DNA of 64,000 bases, from NCBI GenBank assembly GCA_960531495.1, contig OY482848.1:12779565-12843564 (forward strand), given 5' to 3'. The notes under the pieces are model-generated. The model searched no databases, was not told the DNA's origin, and saw nothing but the letters and a program-made list of their open reading frames with translations. Numbering within the stretch: the stretch's first letter is position 1; every line of letters starts with the position of its first letter. The position numbers and the translations under genes are program-made. The stretch comes from Zeus faber (Eukaryota > Chordata > Actinopteri > Zeiformes > Zeidae). Below, in pieces: positions 21,004-52,217 of this stretch.

Positions 21004-22229
21004 CTAAAAAGGACATGCCACCTCAAATACCTGAAGAAATGTGGGGTGGGGAAAAAAAAACCAGAAAATAAATCAAATGAAAGAATTAACACCATAAAAA
21101 TGAATTCATTAAATGAATTAAAATTACATTTAATCCGTGACAACAATTTCAACTTACCTACACAGTGGCCATTTATGATAGCCAAGCCTTGGCCACACTG
21201 AAAGTAGGTGAAAGTATTTAATTTCTTTCCAAAGCAAACCTCCTATTGATTTACATGATTTACAATAAATGCTGTGGATCTTGTGGTGCGTACCTGCGTG
21301 CCGTTGGGAAGCACAGGTGTCTCCCCCGCTTTGGGATAATTGACTTCCACCACAGAGTTGATCTCTCCGGCTTGGAGCGGGCGAGCGACAGAGCTGCCGT
21401 CCGGCCACAAGACCTCCAAGACGGTCGCCACATCCTTCCCTGGGAGTCGTGAGAGGAGGAAACCGGATCAGACTGACTGAGGTGGACTGTTCACAGCAAC
21501 GTTACGTCGCTTTCATGTTTAACACATTGCAACGGAACGTTTTAAAATATATTTTTTAACACGTGTTGTCAAATCAGTCATGTGCTCTTTCTCACGCTCC
21601 GTTGCACCTACGCTGAAGGTAACATGTTTCAAGTGTATACGAGGTGGAGACGAGAGGGGAGCACCTAATCCAAAATGGGCGACGGGCTCCATCTCACAGA
21701 GGTATCCTGAGCCGCCATCGATGATGCGAGTGTGGGCCCCGCTCCGGCGGGTGAAGACCGTCACCTTGGCGCCGCGAGCGAACGCTCCGAACCGGGTGCG
21801 TGGAATTACGCGCAGCCAGTTGTTGGACGATCCCTGAATGACAGACAGAAAGATTATAAGCGCCGCAAATCAGCCGGAGCGGGAGAACCGTCTCACACCA
21901 ACCTGTGTGACCTTGAAGACAGAGACAGGCTGTGAGGCACTCTCTCCGTGTGCGAGCATGAGGTCCAGCCGCCCGTCTCCGTCGAAATCTGTCGCCACGC
22001 CTCCTGTGAAGCACAGTGCACCACATTCCCGCATTGTCTCACGCGACAGATTAAAGCTAAAACCGATGCAAAAAAATGGACTCGCTGGAGATGGGAGTGC
22101 TGACCTGTGCCGCGGCCCTGGGGCTCCTCGGCGTCGCCCGCGTTCAGCTCCTGGATCCAAGGGTCTGCGCTGGCGTTCCTCGAGACCCTGCACACACAGA
22201 GAGATGGATATACTGTGTATTACAGCACA

Positions 22230-22266
<37 letters not shown>

Positions 22267-22887
22267 CTGTTGGGATCTGGAAAACGGATCCCTCCCAGAT
22301 TGGTTGATGTGTGGCGCTTCCTCAATAAGACGGAGACGGGTGTGAGGCAAAATGGATCCTTTTATTAGTGCTACTGCAGTAAGGTCAGTTCCTAAAGTCT
22401 CGCCCGCCGAAAAGACGACGACAAAGACGAAAAGACAATGACAACAAAGATGACAACCCCTAAAAGTCTCCCCTAAGCAAGTCGTCACAAAAGGATATAT
22501 GGATCACAAAGAACTGTGTACGTGCAAAAGAGCATGAGCATCATGCTCAGAAAAGTACTGGAGACAATATGTGTGCGACTGGTCACAAAGAACTGTTTTC
22601 CAACCAGAGGCGCCATTTTATACAAGTGCCATATTACTTCTAACAGGCGCCATTTTATAACAATATTACTTCTAACACTACCTATCTGTCTATCTATATC
22701 TACCTATCTACCTGTCTGTCTGTCTGTCTACCTACCTATCTATCTATCTACCTGTCTATCTATCTATCTATCGATCATCTATCTATCTATCCATCTATCT
22801 ATCTATCTACCTATCTGTCTGTCTATCAATCTATCTGTCTATCTACCTACCTATCTGTCTATCTACCTGTCTATCTATCTATCCGTC

Positions 22888-22920
<33 letters not shown>

Positions 22921-25211
22921 ATCTATCCGTCTATCTGTCTGTCTGTCTATTTGTCGATCTGTCTGTCTGTCTATTTGTCGACCTGTCTGTCTGTCTGTCT
23001 GTCTGTCGACCTGTCTGTCTATCTATCTATCTATCTATCTATCTATCGGTCTATCTGTTACCTGAAGAGCCTGTTAGGAGCGTTGCCTCTGTAGGCGATG
23101 TTGTTAAAAAACACTTCCAGCTCCTTGTCGTTGTCAAAGTCGGCAGCAACGACAGTACGGACGGGAGAGGGGGCCGAGAAGGCTGCGGTGGCTCCATCCT
23201 GGATGCATAGGGAACAGGGGGAGTTTGATTGTTTTCTTTTCATTCATTCTGTTGCAAACGACACGACTCGCCTCGCGGGTCCCCTCTACTCGCCCGGAAT
23301 GCAGCGCCGTCGCCCTGCAGGAAAAGTCTGTGCGGGCCGTTCCAGTTTCCATAGACAATGTCTGTCTTTCTGTCACCGTTGAAGTCAGCGAGCGCCACTC
23401 CCCTGCCATGCTGGTAGCGATCCTCCACCCCTAAAGAGGGGACAACAGCTTCAAGGAAGATGAAAAACATTTTCCCTGTGCAAAAATGTTAAATTGATCA
23501 AGAGACCAGCAAAGGTAAATACACCAAGGAGACAGCACAACGTGCCTCTTTTAGTAGTTTGTGCGGTCACATCGTTTTTAATCGAGTGACAGCACTTTGC
23601 CAGATCACCAAAGCTGTTCAACCATGACTATTCCGATATTCAGCTCATCTCCTTTCCTTTCCTGCTCACCCGCCTTTCCCGCCACGTCAACAAAGGTTCC
23701 ATCTCCGTTGTTCTTGAACAGGAAGTTGGGTCCGTTCTCGTTGTCGCAGAACACGTCAGACGCGGCCTGGCTGAGGATCGGTCCGACCACCACACCTCGT
23801 CCGCCTGCGTGGCGCCCAAACCGGCCACGTTAAGATTCTGCTCGCTGAGCAGGCAGGGAAACGACACACGCAACACTCCCCCCTCCCGACGTTTCCCATT
23901 ACCTGTCAATTTGTTCACGCCGGCCTCCGTGGCCACGTCGGAGAGAGCGATAACGCCTTTCACGGGGTCACTGGCAGTTTCATCCATTTCTATCAGAGCG
24001 TGGGGGCCGACGTTGCCGCTGGCGTAGTTGGCGACATAGATGGCGTAACGGCCAGAACCCTACAGCGAAGACGGGGAGCAGGCGAGAGAGCGTCAGTGGA
24101 AAGGGTTCGGGGAACTGGAAAACGTCTCTTCTAACCTGAGGGAGTCGAAAAAAACAACAACAAAGCGCAGAGCACGACGGAATGCACGGAACACCGCGGC
24201 TCGCCCCGCAAAGAGCCTGAGACGAGGCGTTTCCTCACCTTCCTGTCCACACACGCCACCGAGCGCCCCGCCATATGGCCGGCCACCCCCCGGCGCAGGT
24301 TGATGTCATCGCTGAACAGATCCTCGAAGCGTCCGTTACGGAACTTGAAGAGCTTGTCGGAGTACGTCGCCCGTCCTGCCAAGGAAACCAGTCGTGCATC
24401 ACTGGGTCGTCGCCGAATCTGACACGTCACCCCCGGCACTCAGAGATGACTTGTTAGCGTCACAATCGACCAGAGCGTGGCTGGTTAACGTCCCGCTCAC
24501 CAGAGTAGGCATTGTTTGTGTTGAGGAAGTAGATCTCTTCTCGGCCATCTCCGTCGACGTCACAGGCGGTGACTCCGATGGCGTTCCCCGCTGTATCTCT
24601 GAGCGCGTAGAACGGCGAGCTGCGGTCGTCCACCGCAATGTTCACCAGCTTACTCTGACCGTGATCATACTTCAGTACCAAGTTGGGACCGTTGTATCTG
24701 GAAAGAGCGTCACATCACGGGTTTTGGATTTTATGCATGACCTTCCTATATACTCTCTACATTATTATCTATATCCATATAATCTTTATCTATATCAATA
24801 TATAAAAATAAACATTTACTAATAAACACAATGTTTATTCTGATTCCTGCACTATCTTGCACTTGTATCTGGTTGAATTTAGAAACAGGTGTTCAGGCTC
24901 TTAAATTCGATGTGGCTCCAATGGTCGCTGTATGCTTTGATTGTTTCCAGCGTCTCATCTAAGTCTCTTTGGACATAAGCGTGTGATCGGTGAACAAATC
25001 TAAACGTTAATCTTCATATTCACCCCGCCACCACCACTTCCAGGCCACCGTCGCCGTCCACATCGGTTACGGCCATGCCGTAGTTCAGCTGTGTTGGGTT
25101 GTTGGCGCTGTCGGGAGGAAGGACGCTCCCCGTCACCGCTTGAAACATGGGCTCAGAGCTCTGAGCCGCAGACTGGAGCCACAGCCCCAGCAGGAGACTC
25201 CAACCCCACAT
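21004..25211 (-). CDS. crtac1: Cartilage acidic protein 1, form without the C-terminal EGF-like module
   Basis: Minus-strand exons in order are 25211-25024, 24697-24501, 24375-24239, 24059-23903, 23804-23670, 23430-23294, 23198-23062, 22187-22105, 22003-21912, 21833-21665, 21439-21294 and a proposed last exon 21030-21004 (about 534 aa). CRTAC1 is a secreted glycoprotein of cartilage and nerve. The start MWGWSLLLGLWLQSAAQ is a signal peptide. FG-GAP/integrin-alpha-like calcium loops follow (DVDGDGGLEVV, DVDGDGREEIYF, NNGDGTFVD, DFDNDKELEVFF, DFDGDGRLDLML), then an ASPIC/UnbV region (RTRFGAFARGAKV, GGSGYLCEMEPVAHFGLG). Exon 23430-23294 ends at a GC donor. The human protein continues into an EGF-like domain that I do not see. 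The last exon (VFEVACPF, then stop) is tentative. Confidence 0.92.
22268..22677. mobile_element. Solo LTR in crtac1 intron 7
   Basis: The 410-bp block begins TGTTGGG and ends TCTAACA (TGTT...AACA inverted ends). It is flanked by the same four bases, CTAC, at 22264-22267 and 22678-22681. It sits inside a TATC microsatellite that continues on both sides. There is no internal coding region, so it is best read as a solo LTR. A near-duplication containing GGCGCCATTTTATA and ATATTACTTCTAAC lies at its right end. Confidence 0.65.
22678..23050. repeat. (CTAT/CTGT)n compound microsatellite
   Basis: About 370 bp of mixed CTAT, CTGT, CTAC and CCGT tetranucleotides, ending within 12 bp of the splice donor after crtac1 exon 23198-23062. 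The same repeat lies left of the solo LTR at 22229-22267. Confidence 0.95.
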
Positions 25212-27050
25212 CTCCACCACCCGAGCGGGGGCAAAGGGACAAGGCTGGTTAGATATCAGGATGCAAGAAAAAAACCTTGTGTGTTGGTGGCAGGTTTACA
25301 AAGAACAGCAAGGACGCAAACGATATTCCGGCATAACAAGAGGCTTGTGAGCATCATTCAGAGACACGGAGCTACATCTTTACATTACAATACAACATCG
25401 TTTTTGTTCTGTCTTTACTTTAACTTTGGTTGTAGATATTTGAATACTCTTTTGTTTAGTATTATTTGTCTTATTATAATTAATGTTATAAGTAGTAGTA
25501 GTAGTAGTAATATTAGTAGTAGTAATAGTTGTAGTAGTAAAAGTAGTTGTAGTAGTACTAGCAATAGTAGTAGTAGTAGTAATAGTAGTAGTAGTAATAG
25601 TAGAAGCATTAGTAGTAGTCGTAGTAGTAGTAGTAATAGAAGTAGTAGTAGTAAAAGAAGTAGTAGTAATATTAGTTATAGTAGTAGTAGTATTTTTAGT
25701 AGTGGTAGTAGTAGTAATAGAAGTAGTAGTAGTAGTAGTAAAATAAGTAGTAATATTAGTTATAGTAGTAGTAGTATTTTTAGTAGTTGTAGTAGTAATA
25801 GTAGTTGTAGTAGTAGTAGTAGAATTAGTAGTAGTAGTAGTAGTCGTCGTGATAATAGTAGTAATAGTAGTAGCATTAGAAGTAATAGTCGTAGTGGTAT
25901 TAGTAGTAGTAGTAGTAGTAGTAGAAGTATTAATATTAGTATTAATACTATTTCTTCATGTATCATGTATTATTGTCCTAAATCCCCTCGGGAATTAATT
26001 AAGTCTTATCTTATCTTACCTTATTTATTGATGCTGTTTAATTTTGTGTCTAAGACAATGTATTACGAACCCACGATAATACAAATATGTTACTGAACAG
26101 TTGCAATTACCAACAACAATTATGGAAAAACATCATATTAAAATGTATTAAATGAAACATTCTCATGCACAATGTTACGTTACCTTAAATCACCGGCGTC
26201 CGAGGATATTATTACCTCACGAGGAGAAGAAATTATGTGTGATTCATTTATCGGTTTTGTTTTTTTCAGAAAAAAATGAATGTTTGAAAGTATATGCAGG
26301 TCCAACACACGAACTCGGAGTTCGATCAAACAATAAACTAAATGAAACCAAGAGTTTGCGGCTCATTACGCAAGGCTTGTGGAACGGACTAAGTAGTTAC
26401 GAGTTTGACCAATGGCTGCTCAGCATAGCGGCGCTATGGGGGGGGGGGGGGGGGGGGTGCCCATTTCCCACAATGCTTAGCTACGTTCGCGTCAGTCGTG
26501 TTACGTTCCATGAAAGTCCGAACTCTGAAAAAATAAATAAAACAATCGCCCCCTACCTCCAAAAAAGCAAAGGAACGACCATTCAAAATCGCAATTGCAA
26601 GTCCGAATTTCGGGGTAGATCGGGATTACCGAGATTACCGGGATAATGGGCCTGACGTCACAGAAACGGTGGCACACACCGTTTAATGGCGAACAGAGTT
26701 CCCCGTGCATTGGTTTTAGACAAAACGTCTAATTTGGAACTACGCTGTCGTTTTTTTTTTTTACGTTATTATAACATACGCTTTGTAGCTTGTAGAATTC
26801 ACAAGCTAGTCAAACAAACACAAATGGTCTGCGGCCGTCCATGTTTTCCCGAAAAAAAACATTGGATGAAATTTAGCTCAGACGTGGGGGGGGGGCTACC
26901 CAAAATGACCGATTTCCAAATTTAGTAGGAACGCAGCACTACAACACCGGAAGGCCTCCGTGTTCGTCATCGCGTAGCAAACATGCACCAAGCCGTCCGA
27001 AATAAAACAATGTACTGACGTTTTAGAAGTGAAAAGGGATATCGCCGGTG
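25212..27050. other. Divergent spacer between crtac1 and r3hcc1l
   Basis: Upstream of both genes. It holds the long (AGT)n region (25490-25950), a retroposon-like tail at about 25965-26030 ending in TTATCTTATCTTACC, a 20-base G run (26438-26457), and a TGACGTCA site at 26653-26660. No gene was seen. Confidence 0.5.
25490..25950. repeat. (AGT)n trinucleotide region
   Basis: About 460 bp of AGT units with scattered AAT, AGA and GTC variants, 280 bp upstream of the crtac1 start. It creates a long serine-rich open frame by chance. Confidence 0.95.
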
Positions 27051-27059
27051 TCCTGGTTA

Positions 27060-27190
27060 ATTGTGGAAAAACTCAGGAGAATTGGAGTTGGGAAGCGTTC
27101 AACCGTTTTCCACAACAACTCCATTACCCGTAACCCTCAGCGTGTTGACGTCATTCCGTGCGACGAGCATCTGTATTCAAACAAACGCAG
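27060..27190 (+). promoter_or_regulatory. r3hcc1l: Probable noncoding first exon of r3hcc1l
   Basis: A strong donor GCAG|gtaaga follows 27190, and an acceptor (TTTGATTTAG) lies at 27769-27778, two bases before the r3hcc1l ATG. The exon's left edge is not determined. Confidence 0.4.
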
Positions 27191-27779
27191 GTAAGAAGAG
27201 AAATACAACGTTGCACCAAATAGCCATCAAGACAGATGGAAGAAATGAAGGGATGTTTGTGTTTAGGCGATGTGTGTGCGTGTGTGAGGGGTAGACAAAA
27301 AGTTAAATGAGGACCGGATTTCACAGGCTATGGCTGTGTGTCCGTTGGGCTTCAAATGGAAGACGCCATGAAGCAGAGGAGTTGCTATGCAAATGACCGA
27401 CGTTGCTCTAAAAACACAATCTAGAAATGGAAGCTTTCCCTGTCGTTGCACGATCGCCCGAGCGCAATTGTTTGAGATAATCGGACTGCCACCTCGTCGG
27501 GTTCTAGCGTCGCGTTCCCATCCAAATGTATCTATGCGAAACCAGTTATGCGAACCAGTTGGGAAAACGTTGCTCGAACGATGACTAGGATGCGCGTCTG
27601 CCGCATTCCAGGTTTTGGGAGGAGGAAAACTATCTACTGCGCAATAAATGCATTGATTGCGACAACAAAACAGGAAAAAAGCAAAACAAAAAAAACCCAG
27701 TTATGATTTCTCAAAGTTTCTAATGTTTGTCCGAAGGGTGGAGTACTTGCTTTTAACCCATGATGTGTTTGATTTAGCT

Positions 27780-31553
<3,774 letters not shown>

Positions 31554-31646
31554 CCCCCAGCCGAAACCTGTGTTCCTGTAACCTAACAGGGGCTGGAGAC
31601 TGTGGTTTGTAACACTGGACAGAGAGCAGTCCTCTTTTTTATTTTA

Positions 31647-31715
<69 letters not shown>

Positions 31716-34260
31716 TTTTATTTTGCAACCTCATAACGGCCAGTCCCTCTTATCATCGCTCTACTGCAAAACTCCACTTTGCACTGTGCCCTTGTCTTCC
31801 ACTTCCATTCTGCACAACATCTCGTCGTCCAGTTGCCGCTCCTTTTCACACCAGAGGTAATATCCTTGTGCTGTCCCTTCACTTGTTTTTCCGCCTCGTG
31901 TCCAGGGGCAGTCCTCGAGCCGCAAGGACCGCCGCCCTCATCATCCGTAGAGACTCCTGGCCGCAATTGAATTCTCTCCCTTAACATTGTTAAGCCCGGT
32001 TCTATACTGAAACACATTAACTCAGCTTTTACGCCCAATGACACAACGGGGGCAAGTAATATCTTTAGTAGAACGCTCTTGTTTTTTAATTTTTTTGCGT
32101 GGTATGCTTTACATTTAAACCCTCATAATTCCACAAAAGCCGGCATATACACTGTATTTTATGTGGTATAATATGTTATGTAAAATAGAATGAATTTTGT
32201 CCAGATCGTGGGAAAATATATGCTCCGTTTTTAAGTACATCCTCTAGGACCTGGAAGAGTCTGTGTCATGTATCCGAAGCCACTTCCGAGCGGGAAGACA
32301 CAGACATTTTCAGGGGCACGGTCTCCTTTGGTGTGGAAGGTAGCTCACGCTTAATTCAATGAAGCGACAGAGGAGAGCTTCACTGTTTCCACTTGAACCA
32401 GGCTTTGTGAATACGCATGAGTATTATCATATGGTACATGTGCTCTTTTTAATGTCATCGTAGATCACTTTGACTTTAATTTGAAGAATTATGCAGGCCT
32501 GCTCTAAGTTGGGTGAGTCTCCAGCTGCCATGTTTGAACCACAATATTTCACACAGAAGTATCCCATTGGCATGCATGCATATGTATTTTAATTAAAAAC
32601 TTGACAGTATACTTCCATCACATGTGGGACATTATATGAAACCACATTGTAAAACGAAGATGGCCCTGTGATTTGACTGTTGCTACCCTATCAGCAAACC
32701 CATTCTTTGAAATGTCTGCATTAAAACTCAGGTCTCATGAGTCTGGATTTGCTATAGTGGGTTTTTGCTATTTGTATTGTTTTATTGTATTGTCTCATAT
32801 GTCATAACTGTTCATTTAGCATCCAGCAGTGTTTCCTTTCATTAAAGTGCTCACCAAATAATTCAACGGCAAATGTGTGCCCCTGTTTATTATATGAGAA
32901 AAATAAAACAAGTGGGTGGACACAAAAACAAGTTCAGCGAAACTTGAGCCGGTCGGGCTGGACTGTTTTGCAAGCCGACGTCTATAAATGACTCCCAATG
33001 GATGGTCTAAGCAGATGTACATGTTCTTTTTCTGGAATTATCCAGAACCGACGTGGACCTCCCTGTGTGCTGTGGTTCCCTTCCACTTTAGCTGCAACCG
33101 GCTCCCCTGGCCAGGCTCAAGGCGAAGCGCTCGTCTAGGGTTTTCTCTCGACAGCGCTCATCAACGCTGTGAGATCTAAGCCCTGCCGTGATCCTACGTT
33201 TTACTGTGGCTTTATGAGGAGCTGATCTCCCAGATGACTGCTGCCTGGGTGCGACACAACCAGCAGACTAGTCGACAAACACAAACCACTGCTAAAGCAA
33301 GTGATGGTTTTAAAATGCCAACCAATATGCCTAAAAGTGACGTTATGCCAGAGCAATATAAATCAAATATAGATATTGCAGAAAAGATAGTCCTCACACA
33401 ACGACGAGTTCTGTTGGGCTGTTGCATTACAGATGATTGTCTTCCTACCATAGAAATCAGTCCAGTGAGTCCTTAGAAAGTCATGTAAATGCCCCACAAA
33501 GCTCTCTAAAATCACATCTTTGTGATCATTACAAACTCTTTAACCTAAGTATGTTCACCATGGGGGCGGGAGTTATATCCTACTTCTACACAAGGAAACA
33601 TGAGACCAACACGTGAGCATACCTGAAGCGTGGTCTCATTTCTTGGTCGTCAGTGAGTTCCCAGTGTGTGATGTGTGTGTTTGTGTGTGCTTGTCAGTAG
33701 GAATGAGGTTGGAAAGAGGCACGAAACACCGGCCAGGCTCCCTGGAACACGATGGGAAATCCAGCGGGTCGGGTCAGACTTGGTGTTTTGTGCCGCTGAT
33801 CATAAATGATCCACTTCAGACGCAAGAAAAGCCACAAGGGGTCATAGGCTGTTAATGCATTCAAAGACCAATGTTTTACTGAAGTTATTTTTTTGTCCTA
33901 ATAGTGAGGAAAACACTTATTTTGTCTATATATATATATATATATAAAATCTATTAACTGTGCATCCAAATAACAATACCCCAAATAAACCATAGTTTGA
34001 CAATGTGATGTTTATTCTTTAACTATCGTTACCAACTATGTTGAAGACTCAATCCTATGGACAACGGGAACTTGTTGATGTTGCTAAAGTTCGACAGATA
34101 GCTAAAGAACAAACAAGAGTAATAAAATTAATTATACAAAAACACAGCTACACAGGGACAAGTATCAAGTCAAAAGTACATAAAAATTATGTAAATATAA
34201 ATTATTGACCTACTGAACAATATTCCAGAGAGGTAATATAAAACTGTACATGACAATACA
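31554..34260. other. r3hcc1l 3' UTR and convergent spacer
   Basis: Holds the r3hcc1l 3' UTR, (TA)n(CA)n at 31648-31714, and A/T-rich spacer with possible AATAAA signals (for example 32902-32907). No further gene was recognised. r3hcc1l and loxl4 converge here. Confidence 0.45.
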
Positions 34261-34279
34261 TTTGCAATACATTACAATA

Positions 34280-34285
34280 TTTATT
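34280..34285 (-). promoter_or_regulatory. loxl4: Poly(A) signal of loxl4
   Basis: TTTATT on the + strand is AATAAA on the loxl4 strand, about 460 bp past the stop. Confidence 0.55.
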
Positions 34286-34747
34286 CCAATAAAGCAAAAT
34301 AGCACCGTGGGGGGGAAAAAAGTGAATTCTCAATCAAAAACAAAATACAAAACACAGTTTGTACAGCAAACACTGCAATTTGAAATGACAAAATGAATGA
34401 ATTAATACTTGGCATGAAACAACAGCAACCTGTAACCTTACTCCTAATTCTGTAACCGTGGTGACGCTGCTTCCTCTGCTCTGAGATTACCCTGTGTCTT
34501 CTGCATTCATTCCTCCATTCTGTCTCCCCGGGGGAGACCCAGGGATTGTCCCAATCTACTCTCTTCCCCATCGAGTGGCGAGACGCTCCGGGCAGGGTTT
34601 GCACCTGCTCGGAGCGCGATAACGGTGTGTTGTCAGATGCTCTCTCTCTCTCTCTCTCTTTCGAACCCTTCGTCCTTCAAACTCCCAGCCCTGCGTCTTG
34701 CGAGGCGGGGCCGGATTGTTCTGCACCGAGCTCCGGCCGCTCTCCCT

Positions 34748-49327
<14,580 letters not shown>

Positions 49328-50284
49328 CCTGGAATAAAAAGATTGGAGAATTAGCGGAGTGGGCTGAGAGGGAGGTTTTAACTATTGGAGGTGTTGTGAA
49401 AGCTGTATGTTATTATTAAAATGTTTAATTCATGATCTGAATTTAACTCCTTGTGTCATTACTACGGTTTTAGAGATGTGGAGAGAGAGGTTTTTGAAAA
49501 AAAATTAAATAAAAAATGTTATGCTGTAAAATATCATTATAAGGGTAATATATCAAACTCAACTAATTTAAGGCCAAATCAAATATACTCCGTCCATGCT
49601 CATTTTTGAAAAGCCTTTTTAGTCTTAGACCGAATAAATGTCAACACTATCACAACAAACTCCCACAAATATCCATTGAAGCAACAAAACTCACATTCCA
49701 TCCCCTGACATATAATTAGAAACTCTTCTTCTAACCCTAAAGGGACATTCCGCAGCTGAGATGTTTTTGTTTTTTTTTTCACCCTAATTGGAGTCATTTG
49801 AAGGACAGTCAAAAAAAACAAATAAAATAAAAATTGGAAGTGGCTGGAAATATCTGGAAATGTAGCGTACAGTCTAAACTAGTCACGGAAGGGTGTGCTG
49901 TAACAAGCCGAGCTATAAGTAGTGTCTAAATTCGAGCCGTGGAAACCTTGGCTCTCCGCAAACCCTCAAACTTCGTTGGGTGTATTTAGACGCAGAGGCA
50001 AATAAACACCGCCATCGAATGTTCTCACGCATGAATAACTCACCGGGACCGCGGCTATGTGGAAGGACGGACCAAAGAGGGTTTAATGATAAGGAATCAT
50101 AGACACGATGACATGTTATAACATCATCTTTGGTGCATCCTTCCCAAGTGCCCTGAACGTAAGCGGCATAAGAGAGATGAAATGTAAAGGTGCTGATACA
50201 TTTACAATAAGATGTAAGTCAACGCGGGGCTCAATGGTGGGTCACATCCTAATATTTAGGGACCAGATTCTCAATAAAACAAAC

Positions 50285-50287
<3 letters not shown>

Positions 50288-50339
<52 letters not shown>
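50288..50339. repeat. (GA)n tract
   Basis: A 52-bp GA repeat. A second GA tract lies at 50846-50886. The two bracket the proposed loxl4 5' UTR exon. Confidence 0.95.
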
Positions 50340-50341
<2 letters not shown>

Positions 50342-50518
50342 GAGAAATAAAGTATCAAGTGAAGCAGATTTTGAGTTCCATTGAAATACTCAGTTTGACA
50401 ATGTCTGTTTCGGCAGTGACATCCAAGGCAGTGAGAGTCCAAATGGTCTGAAGGTGAAAAACAAAGTAGGGGTGAAGGAGTGGGGGGAAAAAAAAAACAA
50501 AAAACGGGATCAACTCAC

Positions 50519-50720
50519 CTATCTGTGGATCAAAGCCAACAGCCCCCTGTCACCGGCAGCGCAGGAAGGAGAGAGTGGCGGAGGAAAGGAAGGCTGAGCG
50601 TCTGTGCTGTGTCTCTATTCCCTTCTCTCCTCCTCCCTCCTTCTCTCCCTGTCACTCCCTCACGGCTGACATTTTCTCCATCCCTCCCGCCCTCCCTCCC
50701 TCCCTCCCTCCAGGTCAGAG
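50519..50720 (-). promoter_or_regulatory. loxl4: Probable loxl4 5' UTR exon and promoter
   Basis: On the minus strand a good donor, CAGATAG|gtgagt, lies at 50519, upstream of the acceptor that precedes the loxl4 ATG. The sequence above it is GC-richer with CCCTCC repeats. The transcription start is not resolved. Confidence 0.35.
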
Positions 50721-50845
50721 GGTTTTGTTTTTTTTGCGTCCCACTGAGAAAGTCAAAAGGGATGCAGTGAAAGTGGACAGGTTGATGAAAACCCAAATCC
50801 AGCCCAGTTAGGGTATTTATTTGAAGTGATTTGGATGTTTGATTA

Positions 50846-50889
<44 letters not shown>

Positions 50890-51729
50890 AGAGAGAAGAG
50901 GGCCGTTTGTTTTGAGCCCCTGAACCTGATGTTCCTGATACGTTAACCCTCCTAATATCCCAGTGTGCCCAGTACAATACCTGCTGGGAAGACTCCTAAA
51001 CTACATCAGCCAGACTGAAATCACATGCTTCGGCTGACTAGTGCACATGAGCTCAACTTACACAACACCGTGACTTTACAAACCCTCTCTGCAGTGTTTG
51101 TTCTATGTCATTCTCACGCGACACAGCTTCACTTTTTGAATCAGATGCATTGGCTTTCTCTTAAACAGTCTACTGATTTCACTGCTCAGCAGATTTCTAG
51201 TACGGGGATCAGTCTGAACTCAAAATCTCCTTTTCCAGAGTTACCCTGGATATAAAAAAAAAAAAAGAAAAAGAAAACAGAAAATCAAGACATTTAATGG
51301 ACCTTTACAAGCGCATAGTTAACGAGGAGAAAATCTCATAAAAGCCATATAATAGATTTTATATTGCTCCTGAGGTTGAGAGCAGCCTCATGATGGATCT
51401 GACAGAGCACAGTGTCCAGGCTCCACGGCGCCATCTAGCGGTGGAACCGAGTACAACTGTTCCAATTCTCTGTTGGAGCTTTATCTCACTGTGCATGGTT
51501 TTCTGCAGCAGTTCATACAGTCGGCACAACACGAGAAAAAAACGTATTCATTCTCTGTTCCCGCGATCATCGTTATACTTTTAATATATTCAAATGACCA
51601 TAGATTGTGAATGAGCACTCTGTTGTCATGTTATTGAAATGTTATAATATGGAGAGTCATCACAGAAAATGCTTGATATTAAAATTAGAAGCATTCGCTT
51701 TTACAGGTAATTGTTATCTTTCATAATGT

Positions 51730-51778
51730 TGATTTCTCTTCTCATTATGCCGCCAAGTTGATTTGATAAGTTTTGAAT
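51730..51778 (+). repeat. 49-bp source of the LINE junction copy
   Basis: These 49 bases (core ATTATGCCGCCAAGTTGATT) recur without a mismatch at 53924-53972, in the same orientation, at the 5' end of the LINE insertion. Confidence 0.85.
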
Positions 51779-52217
51779 AAATAATTGCAAATCAAGCCAA
51801 AGTAAATATTTTGATCAATTAACGTGACAACAGATGAGGAAGAAGAAAAAAACCCCCACAAAACCGCCAATGTTTGTTTTACAAATAGATGTATTACTTT
51901 TAGAAGGAAACACTTTAAGGATTTTAAGTTTCAATCGGGGCCTGAATATGTCAAAGGTCTTCCACGTTTTCTAATTCCCCGTGAAAGAAAAAGAAGAAGA
52001 AAGAAATAAGTTCAGACAAACAGATACATCGATAGTTGACAGACACTCATCTGACAGGTGCAACAGTCACCGTCCTCAGGGAAATGGATTTTGATGCAGA
52101 ACGAACTCTTCCCCTCGAACACATCTGTAGAAAGAAGAAAAGGGAATGGAGATATATGAAACATAGAGATGATTCCACTGGTGAACGAAACGGGGGGGTG
52201 ACACTAAATGAGCTCAC

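Noticed and set aside
19916-21290. Searched for crtac1 EGF-like exons and an SFRP5 gene
   Set aside because: No cysteine-spaced EGF pattern or frizzled-type cysteine-rich domain was seen on either strand.
22516-23094. A 192-codon open frame rich in Leu, Ser, Tyr and Cys
   Set aside because: It is the CTAT/CTGT microsatellite inside a crtac1 intron.
25140-26096. A 318-codon serine-rich open frame
   Set aside because: It is the (AGT)n array read in one frame and overlaps crtac1 exon 1 on the other strand. No domain and no independent start context.
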